From contig NZ_CP129971.1 in NCBI RefSeq assembly GCF_030503855.1, forward strand, positions 1,495,501-1,559,500: a stretch of DNA of 64,000 nucleotides. The letters are read 5' to 3'. This document shows, piece by piece, positions 27,147-34,343 of the stretch; within the stretch, counting starts at the first letter, position 1, and each line of letters opens with the position of its first letter. The translations under genes were made by a program, and so were the position numbers. The notes below the pieces were generated by a model that searched no databases, was not told the origin of the DNA, and saw only the letters and a list, made by a program, of their open reading frames with translations. The DNA is from Marivirga salinae (GTDB lineage Bacteria; Bacteroidota; Bacteroidia; Cytophagales; Cyclobacteriaceae).

Positions 27147-27231
27147 AGAGGCGTGGCAGAGTGGTCGATCGCGTTGGTCTTGAAAACCAATGTACCGCGA
27201 GGTACCGGGGGTTCGAATCCCTCCGCCTCTG
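27147..27231 (+). tRNA. tRNA-Ser (anticodon TGA)
   Basis: 85-nt class II tRNA. The acceptor is AGAGGCG / CGCCTCT with G73; the anticodon arm TTGGT-CTTGAAA-ACCAA has TGA as the triplet. A long variable arm (TACCGCGAGGTA) and T arm GGGGG-TTCGAAT-CCCTC follow. CCA is not encoded. Its 3' end from 27216 lies inside the duplicated attachment sequence of the island. Confidence 0.96.
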
Positions 27232-27309
27232 CAATTAGCTAACCCTGATAGTGAAAACTGTCAGGGTTTTTTTGTGTCTAAAAATATCAGGAATTAATGA
27301 AAGGAGGGA
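27216..27309 (+). repeat. Left attachment repeat (attL-like), tRNA-Ser 3' end plus terminator
   Basis: 94 bp from the T-arm/acceptor end of tRNA-Ser to AAGGAGGGA. It is repeated with one mismatch at 37349-37442 and partly (60 bp) at 30801-30860. This is the signature of site-specific integration at a tRNA gene. Confidence 0.93.
27241..27273 (+). terminator. Intrinsic terminator of tRNA-Ser
   Basis: AACCCTGATAGT / ACTGTCAGGGTT stem (one G-T pair) with a GAAA tetraloop and a T tract. The same hairpin recurs inside the internal and right attachment repeats (about 30826-30858 and 37374-37406). Confidence 0.93.
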
Positions 27310-27373
27310 TGAGAACCCAGTTCGAAACCGCAGGTTCACGAGGGGCTGTGCGGCATGCCATGTGCGTATGAGT

Positions 27374-27426
27374 AATCCCTTCACCTCTGCATTAAACAAC
27401 GAAACCTGTCGATATGGACGGTTTTT
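27374..27426 (+). repeat. Degenerate second tRNA-3'-end-plus-terminator motif
   Basis: AATCCCTTCACCTCTGCA (27374-27391) resembles the tRNA-Ser 3' end, AATCCCTCCGCCTCTGCA. It is followed 10 bp later by a bulged hairpin (AAACC-TGTC...GGAC-GGTTTTT, 27402-27426), repeating the order tRNA end then terminator. It looks like an old or foreign attachment scar. Confidence 0.45.
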
Positions 27427-27436
27427 AGCGTTTATG

Positions 27437-27457
27437 GGTGTCAAGAGCGGGTGTCAA
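27437..27457. repeat. Twin GGTGTCAA direct repeats at the island's left end
   Basis: GGTGTCAA at 27437-27444 and 27450-27457, period 13. Short iterated sites just inside an attachment site often bind a tyrosine integrase or its directionality factor. That role is inferred from position only. Confidence 0.4.
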
Positions 27458-27636
27458 AACTTTTTTTCGTCTCTTTTTGCTTTTATTAATTCATCAATTT
27501 TCACCATCACATCACCTGTACCTAATTTCATTTCATCGAGGCTGATCTTCAACAATTTTATCTCATTTCCTTTTAGTTCTTCCAAGGTTTCCAAAGTGAA
27601 TTCCCGTGATATTTTCAGTACTAAATCCTTATTCAA
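27454..27636 (-). CDS. Hypothetical small charged protein
   Basis: 60 residues: MNKDLVLKISREFTLETLEE at the start and DELIKAKRDEKKF at the end. The Lys/Glu-rich sequence should form one or two helices. No known domain. It is the only ORF next to the left attachment site, where an integrase gene would be expected, but it is far too short and shows no recombinase motif. May be a remnant. Confidence 0.35.
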   Translation of the reverse strand: MNKDLVLKISREFTLETLEELKGNEIKLLKISLDEMKLGTGDVMVKIDELIKAKRDEKKF

Positions 27637-27990
27637 GGTTATAAATTTTTATAAAAAATTATAAATATCAATTTAGATGATTTTATTCTAAATTATAAAA
27701 ATTTTTTCAGAGCATACATTAGCCTCTATAATGACTAATTTATAAACCCAAAAAATGACTGATGAGCTTATAAACTGGATTCTCTCAGTATTTATTACAT
27801 CCTGCTAGATTAGTTACATTATTATCTTAATATTACCACGTGGAGAAGCTTTATAGCCAATTAAGAACGCATGTGTTAAGTCAATTTTATTGGGTTTAAT
27901 CTTTTTTCCACAGATTCGATTCCATAGCTGTACATTTTAAATATAATTCTTATCGTCATAGCGATTTGGATTGCTAAAAATTCAATTTCA
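27637..27990. other. 354-bp AT-rich gap in the island
   Basis: Upstream region of the beta-helix lipoprotein. No ORF, RNA or exact TAnnTTTG element was recognised. Confidence 0.4.
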
Positions 27991-29994
27991 ATGAGAAAAA
28001 ATTACTGTAAATCGAGTTTACAATCACTCTACCTCATTATTGGGGTAATGTTCTTTAGTTCTTGTGGTGATGATGATGTTCCGTCAGATCCCACAATGCC
28101 GCAAGCCTGCTTTTCAACAGAAAATGAAGAGGTCTTCGCAGGTGTGGTAGCCTCTTTTAATTCAGACTGTTCTGAGAATGCGCAGTATTATGCCTGGGAT
28201 TTTGGAGATGGTAATACATCTACTGAGGCTAACCCAACTCATACGTTTGATGAAGAGGGGATCTATAGTGTAACCCTCACTTTAGTAGATAGTCTTGAAA
28301 GAACCAATCAGAGCAGTAAGGATATTACCGTACTTGAAAATCCCTTTACAGAGCATTCTGGCTATATTGATTCGGATGAAGTGTGGGAAGAAGGTTATCA
28401 TTTGGTGAAAGGAACGGTGAAATTGCGTAATGGCTCCCTAACTATAAAACCGGGCGCAGAGGTATTTATAAATGAGGGGCGTCACATCATTGTTGGAGAT
28501 CGAGAAACTACGGTTACGGGTGGTGTAACACTAACTGCTGAAGGCACTAGTGATAAGCCCATTATTTTTAAGCCTGCTTCAGGTTCAAGCGAGCCAGGTT
28601 CGTGGGGGAATATTTTGTTCACAGGTGGGGCCTCTAATAATTCTAGCTTTAAGTACTGTGAAATATATTATGGTGGTGAAGCGGATTCATTTAGTTATCC
28701 AGATTTTGAATTCTACACAAGACATGGGTTAATTGACATCCAAGGTCAAGCAGTAAGTATTGAAAATACGCTTATTGAAGGGGCCGCTAATTTTGGCATA
28801 CTTGCCAGCAATGTATTTAATAATGCATTCACCTCTTTTTCTAATAATACAATTAGAAATTCCGTGAATTATTCGATGTATCTGGATATTAAATATTTAT
28901 TCAATATAGGGGATAATAACAGTGCAGATCAGGCAATTTACATTCGAGGCCAATATATGCCATCGAAAGTAAACTTTAAGAACATGGAGGCACCTTATTA
29001 TATTTCATTTGGACTTGGAAGCACTGATGCTGGTACAGAATTAGTGATAGAGGCAGGTACTGAGATCCAATTTGCGGAAGGTACAGGAATTGGTGTTTCG
29101 AAAGGGAGTTTTACGGCTATAGGTACAGCCTCTAACCCAATACGCTTTACAAGTGCACAGGAAAGCAAATCTCCAGGCGATTGGAGTAGGCTGAATTTAG
29201 GGGCAGAAGCAACCTTAGAACATTGCATAATTGAATACGGAGGTAGTAGATCTAGTTCCAATGGAGAATTTCCAATGGTGGAATTAACCTCTGATAATCC
29301 GGTTATCTTTAGAAATAATACTATTCAGTTTTCTAATAATGCGGGTTTAAAAATCATTACGGATCAGGGTGAATGGAATGCAACAGTTTTGGATAATGAA
29401 ATCAAGGAAACTTTGGGCTATGGTCTTATGATGGATCCGGCTATTGTAGGATATGTCCCTAATAGTAATACATTAAGCAATACTATGGGTAAAGCCATAG
29501 ACTATGGCTCCATTAAACAGAATGTTACTTGGCCGGCAGATAGCTATACTTTAACAGGTAGTGTTAGGATTGTTCACACCGCTGAAACTTCTTTAACTAT
29601 AGAGTCGGGTTCAGAAATATTAATGAATGACAACGTGAAATTTTGGATAGGTGGTGAATCATACTTATATGGTCATATCGTGGCTGATAATGTCACCTTT
29701 AAAAAAGCCGAAGAAGAACCATGGGCTAGGTTTGAAATCGAAGAATCTGTTGATCAGGGGAAGAATTCAATTACGAACTGTGTACTAGATGGAGGAGGTG
29801 CTAGTAATTTTGATTACATGACAGGTTTAATTTATTTAAGAAGTTTAGGAAGTACAGATGTACCTACCATTACAGGTAATACCCTTAAAAACTCTGTTAC
29901 GCATGGAATATCATTCTATTTTACAGAGATGGATTTAACTCAAAATACATTTGAAAATAATGCAATGGGTGATATTTATGAGCATGGTCCATGA
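27991..29994 (+). CDS. PKD-domain and right-handed beta-helix surface lipoprotein
   Basis: 667 residues. The signal ends in LIIGVMFFSSCGDDD, a lipobox with Cys25 and a +2 Gly/Asp-rich export-like stretch, so a surface lipoprotein is likely. A PKD domain (residues about 35-110: ACFSTENEEVFAGVVASFNSD, YYAWDFGDGNTSTEANPTHTF) follows. From about 120 to the end, three or so blocks of parallel beta-helix alternate with repeated boundaries (TVKLRNGSLTIKPGAEVFIN, GTELVIEAGTEIQFAEGTGI, RIVHTAETSLTIESGSEILM) and runs of N, S and G ladder residues. Such proteins usually bind or cut carbohydrate, but no catalytic residues can be named. It is the only intact large gene of unit A. Confidence 0.75.
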   Translation: MRKNYCKSSLQSLYLIIGVMFFSSCGDDDVPSDPTMPQACFSTENEEVFAGVVASFNSDCSENAQYYAWDFGDGNTSTEANPTHTFDEEGIYSVTLTLVDSLERTNQSSKDITVLENPFTEHSGYIDSDEVWEEGYHLVKGTVKLRNGSLTIKPGAEVFINEGRHIIVGDRETTVTGGVTLTAEGTSDKPIIFKPASGSSEPGSWGNILFTGGASNNSSFKYCEIYYGGEADSFSYPDFEFYTRHGLIDIQGQAVSIENTLIEGAANFGILASNVFNNAFTSFSNNTIRNSVNYSMYLDIKYLFNIGDNNSADQAIYIRGQYMPSKVNFKNMEAPYYISFGLGSTDAGTELVIEAGTEIQFAEGTGIGVSKGSFTAIGTASNPIRFTSAQESKSPGDWSRLNLGAEATLEHCIIEYGGSRSSSNGEFPMVELTSDNPVIFRNNTIQFSNNAGLKIITDQGEWNATVLDNEIKETLGYGLMMDPAIVGYVPNSNTLSNTMGKAIDYGSIKQNVTWPADSYTLTGSVRIVHTAETSLTIESGSEILMNDNVKFWIGGESYLYGHIVADNVTFKKAEEEPWARFEIEESVDQGKNSITNCVLDGGGASNFDYMTGLIYLRSLGSTDVPTITGNTLKNSVTHGISFYFTEMDLTQNTFENNAMGDIYEHGP

Positions 29995-30012
29995 TGTAAA
30001 TTTGATAAAGCT

Positions 30013-30047
30013 AGACTAAGCATATGTGCAGGCTTAGTCTTCTTTTA
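30013..30047 (+). terminator. Terminator after the beta-helix lipoprotein
   Basis: AGACTAAGC (30013-30021) pairs with GCTTAGTCT (30032-30040), followed by TCTTTTA. It starts 19 bp after the stop codon. Confidence 0.7.
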
Positions 30048-30145
30048 TAAAAATAGTATTCATTATTTACTTTTACCTGTATGATGATGCTTAGTCTACT
30101 ACTTGATTGAAAAATGAGAATTCAAGGATTTTTTCAGGAGCTTTG

Positions 30146-30372
30146 CATTATCCTTTGAATATACATAATCTGCTTTAAGCCGAAATCTAGAATCAGTTGC
30201 TGTCACTCGGGAAATATTTGCCCCTTTTCCGAGCAGCAACGGTTTATTTAGACATCTTTTGTTCACTTCCTACTATCACGCTTTAAAATCTAATCTGAAT
30301 TATGGAGGAAACGGATATACTATTGGCCTAGGATATGGGCGTGTAGATGTACGGTATAAAATCCATGGCGCT
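30146..30372 (+). pseudogene. Gene fragment copied from the outer-membrane-like gene at 59053-60777
   Basis: About 227 bp that align with 59732-59959 at roughly 85 percent identity by eye. The frame of the parent is kept over TSYYHALKSNLNYGG and GYTIG, but the fragment has neither start nor end and is broken upstream. It has no signal or function of its own. Confidence 0.85.
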
Positions 30373-30404
30373 TTTAAAAAAAAATATTTAACAGCCTCAT
30401 CACA

Positions 30405-30668
30405 CTCTGATCTTAAAGTTAAGAAGCAACTTTCCAATTGACCTTAGATGATAGAGTAGTAGGTGTTTTGTCTTTCAAATAGGGGAAATGGATGTTTAAA
30501 TATTCGAATGAATATAAAGTGCGCCAATTTGCCGCAATGATAAATTTCCCTAAACTAGATAAAATTAAGAAGAAAGGCGTAAATGAAAATGATTATCTGG
30601 AGCTGTTGAGCTTCTTTGGGAAAAGGACAATTACAAATCCATTTGAGCTTAATAATATTTCTCATTAA
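30405..30668 (+). pseudogene. HipA-N-like gene, unit A copy (nonsense codon plus deletion)
   Basis: Reading the frame ...TFQLTLDDRVVGVLSFK*GKWMFKYSNEYKVRQFAAM... gives the same protein as 34801-35160, with a TAG after SFK. It also lacks about 84 bp between two GATAAAATT repeats, so the part corresponding to YKSEELWPFF is lost. The last 30 or so codons (KKKGVNENDYLELLSFFGKR) are almost identical in DNA to the other copy. Its 5' end abuts the captured gene fragment. Confidence 0.75.
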
Positions 30669-30800
30669 ATATTTTTTTTCATGGAGGGGCTGGTGATTCA
30701 AATCCCATTGGGACTGGATTTATGTTTCACCTTTGTTTCACCTACTAATTTTAAACATATTTAAGTTATTGATATACAGTATTTTGTTCGGTTTAAAAAC
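30669..30800. repeat. Conserved right-end sequence of unit A
   Basis: Resembles 37228-37348, the right end of unit B: both have GGTTCAAATCCC-like or GATTCAAATCCCA stretches, GTTTCACC boxes (30724-30731 and 30735-30742 here, period 11), and an A/T block ending near CAGT before the attachment repeat. Likely recombinase recognition sequence. Confidence 0.6.
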
Positions 30801-30860
30801 AATCTCTCTGCTTCTGCAATTAGCTAACCCTGATAGTGAAAACTGTCAGGGTTTTTTTGT
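30801..30860 (+). repeat. Internal attachment repeat between units A and B
   Basis: 60 bp matching 37349-37408 with two C-to-T changes. It contains CTTCTGCAATTAGC and the complete terminator hairpin. It shares the CTT variant with the right repeat rather than the CCT of the true tRNA gene. Confidence 0.9.
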
Positions 30861-30920
30861 CTTTTTAAACTATTGTTGCGCATAGGGTATCACAGGGTAG
30901 TTTACTCATTTCTTGGAAGC

Positions 30921-31193
30921 ATGACCATTGGATTATCAATTGCTTACTGGAATTGGCATACAGGAGGATATTTAGACTTTGATGTATATGCTATCATTGC
31001 GGGTGAAATAATGGGGATAGTATATGGAGCCTTTTTGTTTCCTTTTTATATAAAGCCAAGCAAAAAAGAAGAGTTAACCAGCCCCCAGTTCCCGCCATGC
31101 TACTCTTATGGTTTAAGCAAGTATATGCGTATAATTTTTTTCATATTTTCTATTATCTCGTATCACTGCAAAAATTCGATGGATAATTTTTGA
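30921..31193 (+). CDS. Small membrane protein, probably truncated by the IS110 insertion
   Basis: From ATG 30921 the product starts MTIGLSIAYWNWHTGGYLDF and has two hydrophobic helices (the second IIAGEIMGIVYGAFLFPFYI), ending in PSKKEELTSPQFPPC. Codons after about 31100 belong to the insertion sequence, so the natural C-terminus is unknown. The frame is open upstream to a TTG at 30873, immediately after the internal attachment repeat. No family recognised. Confidence 0.4.
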   Translation: MTIGLSIAYWNWHTGGYLDFDVYAIIAGEIMGIVYGAFLFPFYIKPSKKEELTSPQFPPCYSYGLSKYMRIIFFIFSIISYHCKNSMDNF

Positions 31194-32120
31194 ACGTATA
31201 GCATTAAGGACTGACATTTTGTTTTTCCCTTCGTCTATTTTTCTATCATAATATTGCCGTAATTCTCCTTTGGTTGATAGGATTGATAAGGCTGCCATAT
31301 GATATAAAGTCTTTAGATTTTTATTGGCTTTAGGGGAGACTTTGTTTCTAGACCTGATACTGGAGCCTGAGTTATAACTAAACGGGGCACAACCGACATG
31401 ACAAGCAAACTTTTTAGGGTTTTCAAACTTGCGAAAATTATCGGTAGCCACAATAGTAGCGATAGCTGTTTGTTTCCCAACCCCTTCTACAGATACTATT
31501 TTAGTAAATGAAGCTTGTATTTCTTCATCATTTTTGATGATTTCATCTATTTTGTTTTCTACTTGTTTAATGGCTTTTTGGAGACAAGAGGTGAGTTTTA
31601 ATATTCGTTTTTTCTTATCTTTAAAGTAGTCCAAGTCCAAAAATCCATCCTCTTGTTTTAACTGGGCTTTGTATTTGGCCATATCTTGTAGTAGTAGGCT
31701 TCTCTCCGTGTGCAGATGTTTTATCTGATTGATAGCCTTAGAGTTACTTTTTATAAGGCGTACTTTATCTACAAACCGTCTGGCATATTCAGCTATTCTT
31801 ACAGCATCAACTCTATCATTTTTACCACGTATTAACCCCTGTGAATGGCGAATATCGTAAGGCGATTCTAACCAAAAATCCAAATCTAAGCTAAGTGCTA
31901 CATCCAACAGTTTATTACCAAAATGTCCAGTATGCTCAGCACATATTAAGGTGTTCTCCTTTTTGAGGTTATATTCGGTAAAGAACTGTTCAAATTCTTT
32001 TAAGAGTGAGGTTCGATCGTTTGACCACTGAACGCTAATTATTTCTCCTTCCATTGTAAGTAGGGCAATATCCAGTACTGTCTTACTAATATCAATACCA
32101 ATAAAGTTTGAGTAATTCAT
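31113..32120 (-). CDS. IS110-family transposase (DEDD recombinase)
   Basis: About 335 residues. The N-terminal RuvC-like domain has FIGIDISKTVLDIA (first Asp), CAEHTGHFG (Glu) and GKNDRVDAVRIAEYARR (last Asp pair). The C-terminal Tnp_20 domain has VEGVGKQTAIATIVATDNF and KFACHVGCAPFSYNSGSSIRSR with the conserved serine region. Both domains look intact, so the enzyme may be active. ATG 32120 (MNYSNFIGID) is preferred over 32147, as family members begin close to the first catalytic motif. Confidence 0.93.
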   Translation of the reverse strand: MNYSNFIGIDISKTVLDIALLTMEGEIISVQWSNDRTSLLKEFEQFFTEYNLKKENTLICAEHTGHFGNKLLDVALSLDLDFWLESPYDIRHSQGLIRGKNDRVDAVRIAEYARRFVDKVRLIKSNSKAINQIKHLHTERSLLLQDMAKYKAQLKQEDGFLDLDYFKDKKKRILKLTSCLQKAIKQVENKIDEIIKNDEEIQASFTKIVSVEGVGKQTAIATIVATDNFRKFENPKKFACHVGCAPFSYNSGSSIRSRNKVSPKANKNLKTLYHMAALSILSTKGELRQYYDRKIDEGKNKMSVLNAIRSKIIHRIFAVIRDNRKYEKNYTHILA

Positions 32121-32147
32121 AGATCTGAGTAATTTTAAATTGAACAA

Positions 32148-32355
32148 AAAAACTGGGGGTTAAGAAATCTGAACTATTACCTAATAACCTTATCGGTGAC
32201 AAACTCTTATACAGGTCTGAGTTCAGAGGGGAAACAAGTATTTAGAAGCATGATGAATCTTTTTCACTGCATGGTATAAGTCACTTGAATCCCTCTTAAC
32301 CAACAGAAATATAAAACCTATTTCTTGAAATATTATAACAGTACTAAGCTAAGGT
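32148..32355 (-). ncRNA. Putative IS110 bridge RNA region
   Basis: Non-coding left end upstream of the transposase. On the minus strand, in 5'-3' order, are four short matches. ACCATGCAG (32275-32267) equals the flank next to the element. CATGCT (32252-32247) is complementary to the opposite flank. ATAAGAGT (32210-32203) equals the element's transposase-end terminus, and TAAGGT (32192-32187) is complementary to the other terminus. This is the order left-target, right-target, left-donor, right-donor guide known for IS621 bridge RNA. Exact RNA ends are not known. Confidence 0.6.
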
Positions 32356-32357
32356 CT

Positions 32358-32670
32358 GCATGGTGGGATATTTTGAAGCTGAATAAGTTGAGATAAGATT
32401 TTTTTAATTACAATAAAGGTTACCGTATAAACTAAGTTCTTATTAACTTTGACAGTTAATTGTATTTTATGATTGATTTTTTAACAATTTAAGGAGTATT
32501 TTTAGATTAGAAGAAACAATTATTAATATTAAAAATCACATAATTTTGCTATCCCCAGTTCCCACATTGTTCCAGAGGATGTATTCACTTTTTATACTAT
32601 TCTCCTGCTCCCACCACCCAGGGTGCATAACTTATTATAATCGAACTTAAGCGACAAAAAACACCAACTT
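32358..32670. other. 313-bp gap before the outer-membrane-like protein
   Basis: Contains the right half of the split REP-like hairpin (32358-32368), a possible -7 element TAACTTTG at 32444-32451, and another partial CCCCAGTTCCCAC motif near 32553. No ORF. Confidence 0.45.
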
Positions 32671-33252
32671 ATGAGAAACAAGTTAAAAATTTTATTGTTG
32701 TTATGCCTTTTCATAGCGGCAAAGGGTTTAGCTCAGTCAGACCAGGTAAAGCTGCACAATGGTGTAGGGGGGGTGCAAATAGGAGTGTTTAGTACCCAAC
32801 TATTTCAAGAACGCGTTATTTCCAGCAATACTTTAATTAAATACGAATGTGGAGTCAATTTTCAATTTAGAAGTATAGAGAGTATTGATAATCTAGCATT
32901 TTTTTTAATTCATGAAATAGGATTCACTATTAGGAAATATTCGAATTTATTGAATAAGGGAGTTAGTCTCAAAGACAAAGGAAATAATAGCGGTAACTTT
33001 ATAGGAGTAAACATTTTTAATGACATCAGAAAAATCTCTTTCTCTCCTAAGTATGATGTGGGTCATTGGTCATTTATTAATGTATTAGGAGAAGTGGGGT
33101 TCCGAAGAATGCTTAGTGAAAAATTGGCGATTGAATTAAGTGCTGCTGCAGGATTTAGTAAACAATTATACAAGCCACTTTTCGATGATATCGCTTTGAT
33201 AGCAGACCTGGAATTTAACTTTATTTTCTTAAGGAAAAGTCATTCAAATTAG
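32671..33252 (+). CDS. Hypothetical exported protein, probable outer-membrane beta-barrel
   Basis: 193 residues with a clear signal peptide (MRNKLKILLLLCLFIAAKG, cleavage near LAQ-SDQ). Alternating hydrophobic strands (GVGGVQIGVFSTQLF, FLIHEIGFTIRKYS, FINVLGEVGFRRML, AIELSAAAGFSKQL) and an ending in hydrophobic residues (IADLEFNFIFLRK) suggest a small outer-membrane barrel. No family recognised. Followed by a hairpin terminator. Confidence 0.6.
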   Translation: MRNKLKILLLLCLFIAAKGLAQSDQVKLHNGVGGVQIGVFSTQLFQERVISSNTLIKYECGVNFQFRSIESIDNLAFFLIHEIGFTIRKYSNLLNKGVSLKDKGNNSGNFIGVNIFNDIRKISFSPKYDVGHWSFINVLGEVGFRRMLSEKLAIELSAAAGFSKQLYKPLFDDIALIADLEFNFIFLRKSHSN

Positions 33253-33269
33253 AAGAGATTTTCCCCCTG

Positions 33270-33306
33270 TTCCCGCCATGCTCCGCATGGTGGGAATACT
33301 TTTTTT
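33270..33306 (+). terminator. REP-like hairpin acting as terminator
   Basis: TTCCCGCCATGC-tcc-GCATGGTGGGAA (12-bp stem with one G-T) followed by TAC and seven T residues. It is the intact version of the hairpin split by the IS110 element. Confidence 0.75.
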
Positions 33307-33419
33307 AAAAGAACCTTGTCCTCATCATCACCTCCAACTTCCCCATACCAACTTCTTGCAAATCTCCCTAAATAATCACAACTTTAGTATTTAATTTGTT
33401 TTAACTAAAACCTAAGCTC

Positions 33420-33548
33420 ATGAGAACCATTGAATTGGATGCGCTTTCCTTTATTGCTTCCCCAAATGAGAAAAAGATTATCCTGCTAAGAGCGGAGCAA
33501 GCTGATGATCAAAATTTTTTAGAAAACTTTGTCCTTCCCATTATTTAA
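33420..33548 (+). CDS. Very short hypothetical ORF, possible remnant
   Basis: 42 codons, starting MRTIELDALSFIASPNEKKI and ending ENFVLPII. It lies directly upstream of the toxin-antitoxin operon and could be a leader or a decayed antitoxin-like gene. Only ATG, length and codon pattern support it. Confidence 0.25.
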   Translation: MRTIELDALSFIASPNEKKIILLRAEQADDQNFLENFVLPII

Positions 33549-33561
33549 AAAAGAGAGATTT

Positions 33562-33579
33562 GTTAAGTAATTACTTAAC
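33562..33579. promoter_or_regulatory. Operator palindrome of the toxin-antitoxin-chaperone operon
   Basis: GTTAAGTAATTACTTAAC is a perfect 18-bp palindrome ending 10 bp before the toxin ATG. It is the expected binding site of the XRE antitoxin for autorepression. It also disfavours the upstream TTG start at 33560, which lies at its edge. Confidence 0.65.
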
Positions 33580-33589
33580 AATTTTTATT

Positions 33590-33964
33590 ATGTTTGCGTT
33601 AGAAAGAGTAAAAGAGATTAAGGGTAAGATAGACTTTTTCGTATTAGTTAAAAATGAAGTTAACCAATATGAAGAAGTAAAGAAACAACTTCAAAAGGAG
33701 GGTAATTATGAATCGGAACTTAATACTATTCAAACACGGCTTCAATCAATGGCTGAACTTCAGTCACTGCCAGAAACAAAATGTAGACAACTACATCCCA
33801 AAAGTGAGAAAGACTACGAAATAAAGACAAAGAATTTGCGGCTCTATCTTTTCCATCTAGAGAATAAGGGTAGAGTAATCGTTTTTCTCGGTAAAAAGAC
33901 CAATCAAAAGAAGGACATCAAAAGATTTAGATCAATAAAGAAGGAATATCTGGAGCAATTATGA
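33590..33964 (+). CDS. HigB/RelE-superfamily mRNA interferase-like toxin
   Basis: 124 residues from ATG 33590 (MFALERVKEIKGKI). The C-terminal half has the Gp49/HigB pattern: Arg-rich RLYLFHLENKGRVIVFLGKKTNQKKDIKRFRSIKKEYLEQL, where GRVIVFLGKKT matches the strand and Lys-rich loop next to the active site. HigB toxins cut mRNA on the ribosome. The gene is first in a three-gene set, toxin before antitoxin as in hig loci, and overlaps the antitoxin by 4 bp. Confidence 0.75.
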   Translation: MFALERVKEIKGKIDFFVLVKNEVNQYEEVKKQLQKEGNYESELNTIQTRLQSMAELQSLPETKCRQLHPKSEKDYEIKTKNLRLYLFHLENKGRVIVFLGKKTNQKKDIKRFRSIKKEYLEQL

Positions 33965-34341
33965 AAAAGAGAGAAGAACTATATAAAACTACAGAATATT
34001 GGCTTGAAAATATTCAAAATGACATTTATAGACATGTACAAGAATACATGGAAGAAAATAACCTAAATAAGGCTGGATTAGCAAGGGAACTAGGATTTTC
34101 TAGACCTTATATTACTCAAGTTTTGAATGGAGAGTTCAATTTTTCTCTCAAGAAATTAATTGAACTCTCACTAGCTGTTGGAAAAGTGCCAATTATAAAT
34201 TTTAAAATGTTAGAAGACTTTATTGTAAGTAAGGAAGACGATTTAAACTATTTACAAAATGGTTTGCATGTCTCTTTTAACATTAACAATGTTCAACTTG
34301 GAGAAACCCGAATTGAAGAGGAATCTCAGCAATTTGCTTAA
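33961..34341 (+). CDS. XRE-family antitoxin (HigA-like) with C-terminal extension
   Basis: 126 residues. The HTH is clear at about residues 32-85: YMEENNLNKAGLARELGFSRPYITQVLNGEFNFSLKKLIELSLAVGKV. After it comes a 40-residue, non-HTH tail (FIVSKEDDLNYLQNGLHVSFNINNV) that could be a chaperone-addiction segment like those of toxin-antitoxin-chaperone antitoxins. It overlaps the toxin (ATGA) and precedes the SecB-like gene by 2 bp. Probably represses the operon at the 33562 palindrome. Confidence 0.8.
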   Translation: MKKREELYKTTEYWLENIQNDIYRHVQEYMEENNLNKAGLARELGFSRPYITQVLNGEFNFSLKKLIELSLAVGKVPIINFKMLEDFIVSKEDDLNYLQNGLHVSFNINNVQLGETRIEEESQQFA

Positions 34342-34343
34342 TT

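Larger units (their letters stand above)
31100..32357 (-). mobile_element. IS110-family insertion sequence in a REP-like hairpin
   Basis: The element (31102-32355) lies between two CT dinucleotides (31100-31101 and 32356-32357). Left flank ends TTCCCGCCATG and right flank begins GCATGGTGGGA: together they rebuild the hairpin seen intact at 33270-33296. There are no terminal inverted repeats or longer target duplication, as expected for IS110. The transposase reads leftward, with 235 bp of non-coding DNA on its 5' side and only about 11 bp on its 3' side, the IS110-group layout. Confidence 0.85.

Noticed and set aside
27251..27664. 137-codon frame over the attachment repeat
   Set aside because: It runs through the tRNA terminator and the degenerate tRNA-end motif; the translation shows no domain.
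30259..30441. Short open frame as an independent gene
   Set aside because: It is the captured fragment of the 59053-60777 gene, without start or end signals.
31113..32147. Longer start (32147) for the IS110 transposase
   Set aside because: It adds nine residues before the usual N-terminus and no better start signal is seen.
33560..33964. Start of the HigB-like gene at the TTG 33560
   Set aside because: This start abuts the operator palindrome and adds ten residues not seen in the family; ATG 33590 is better.
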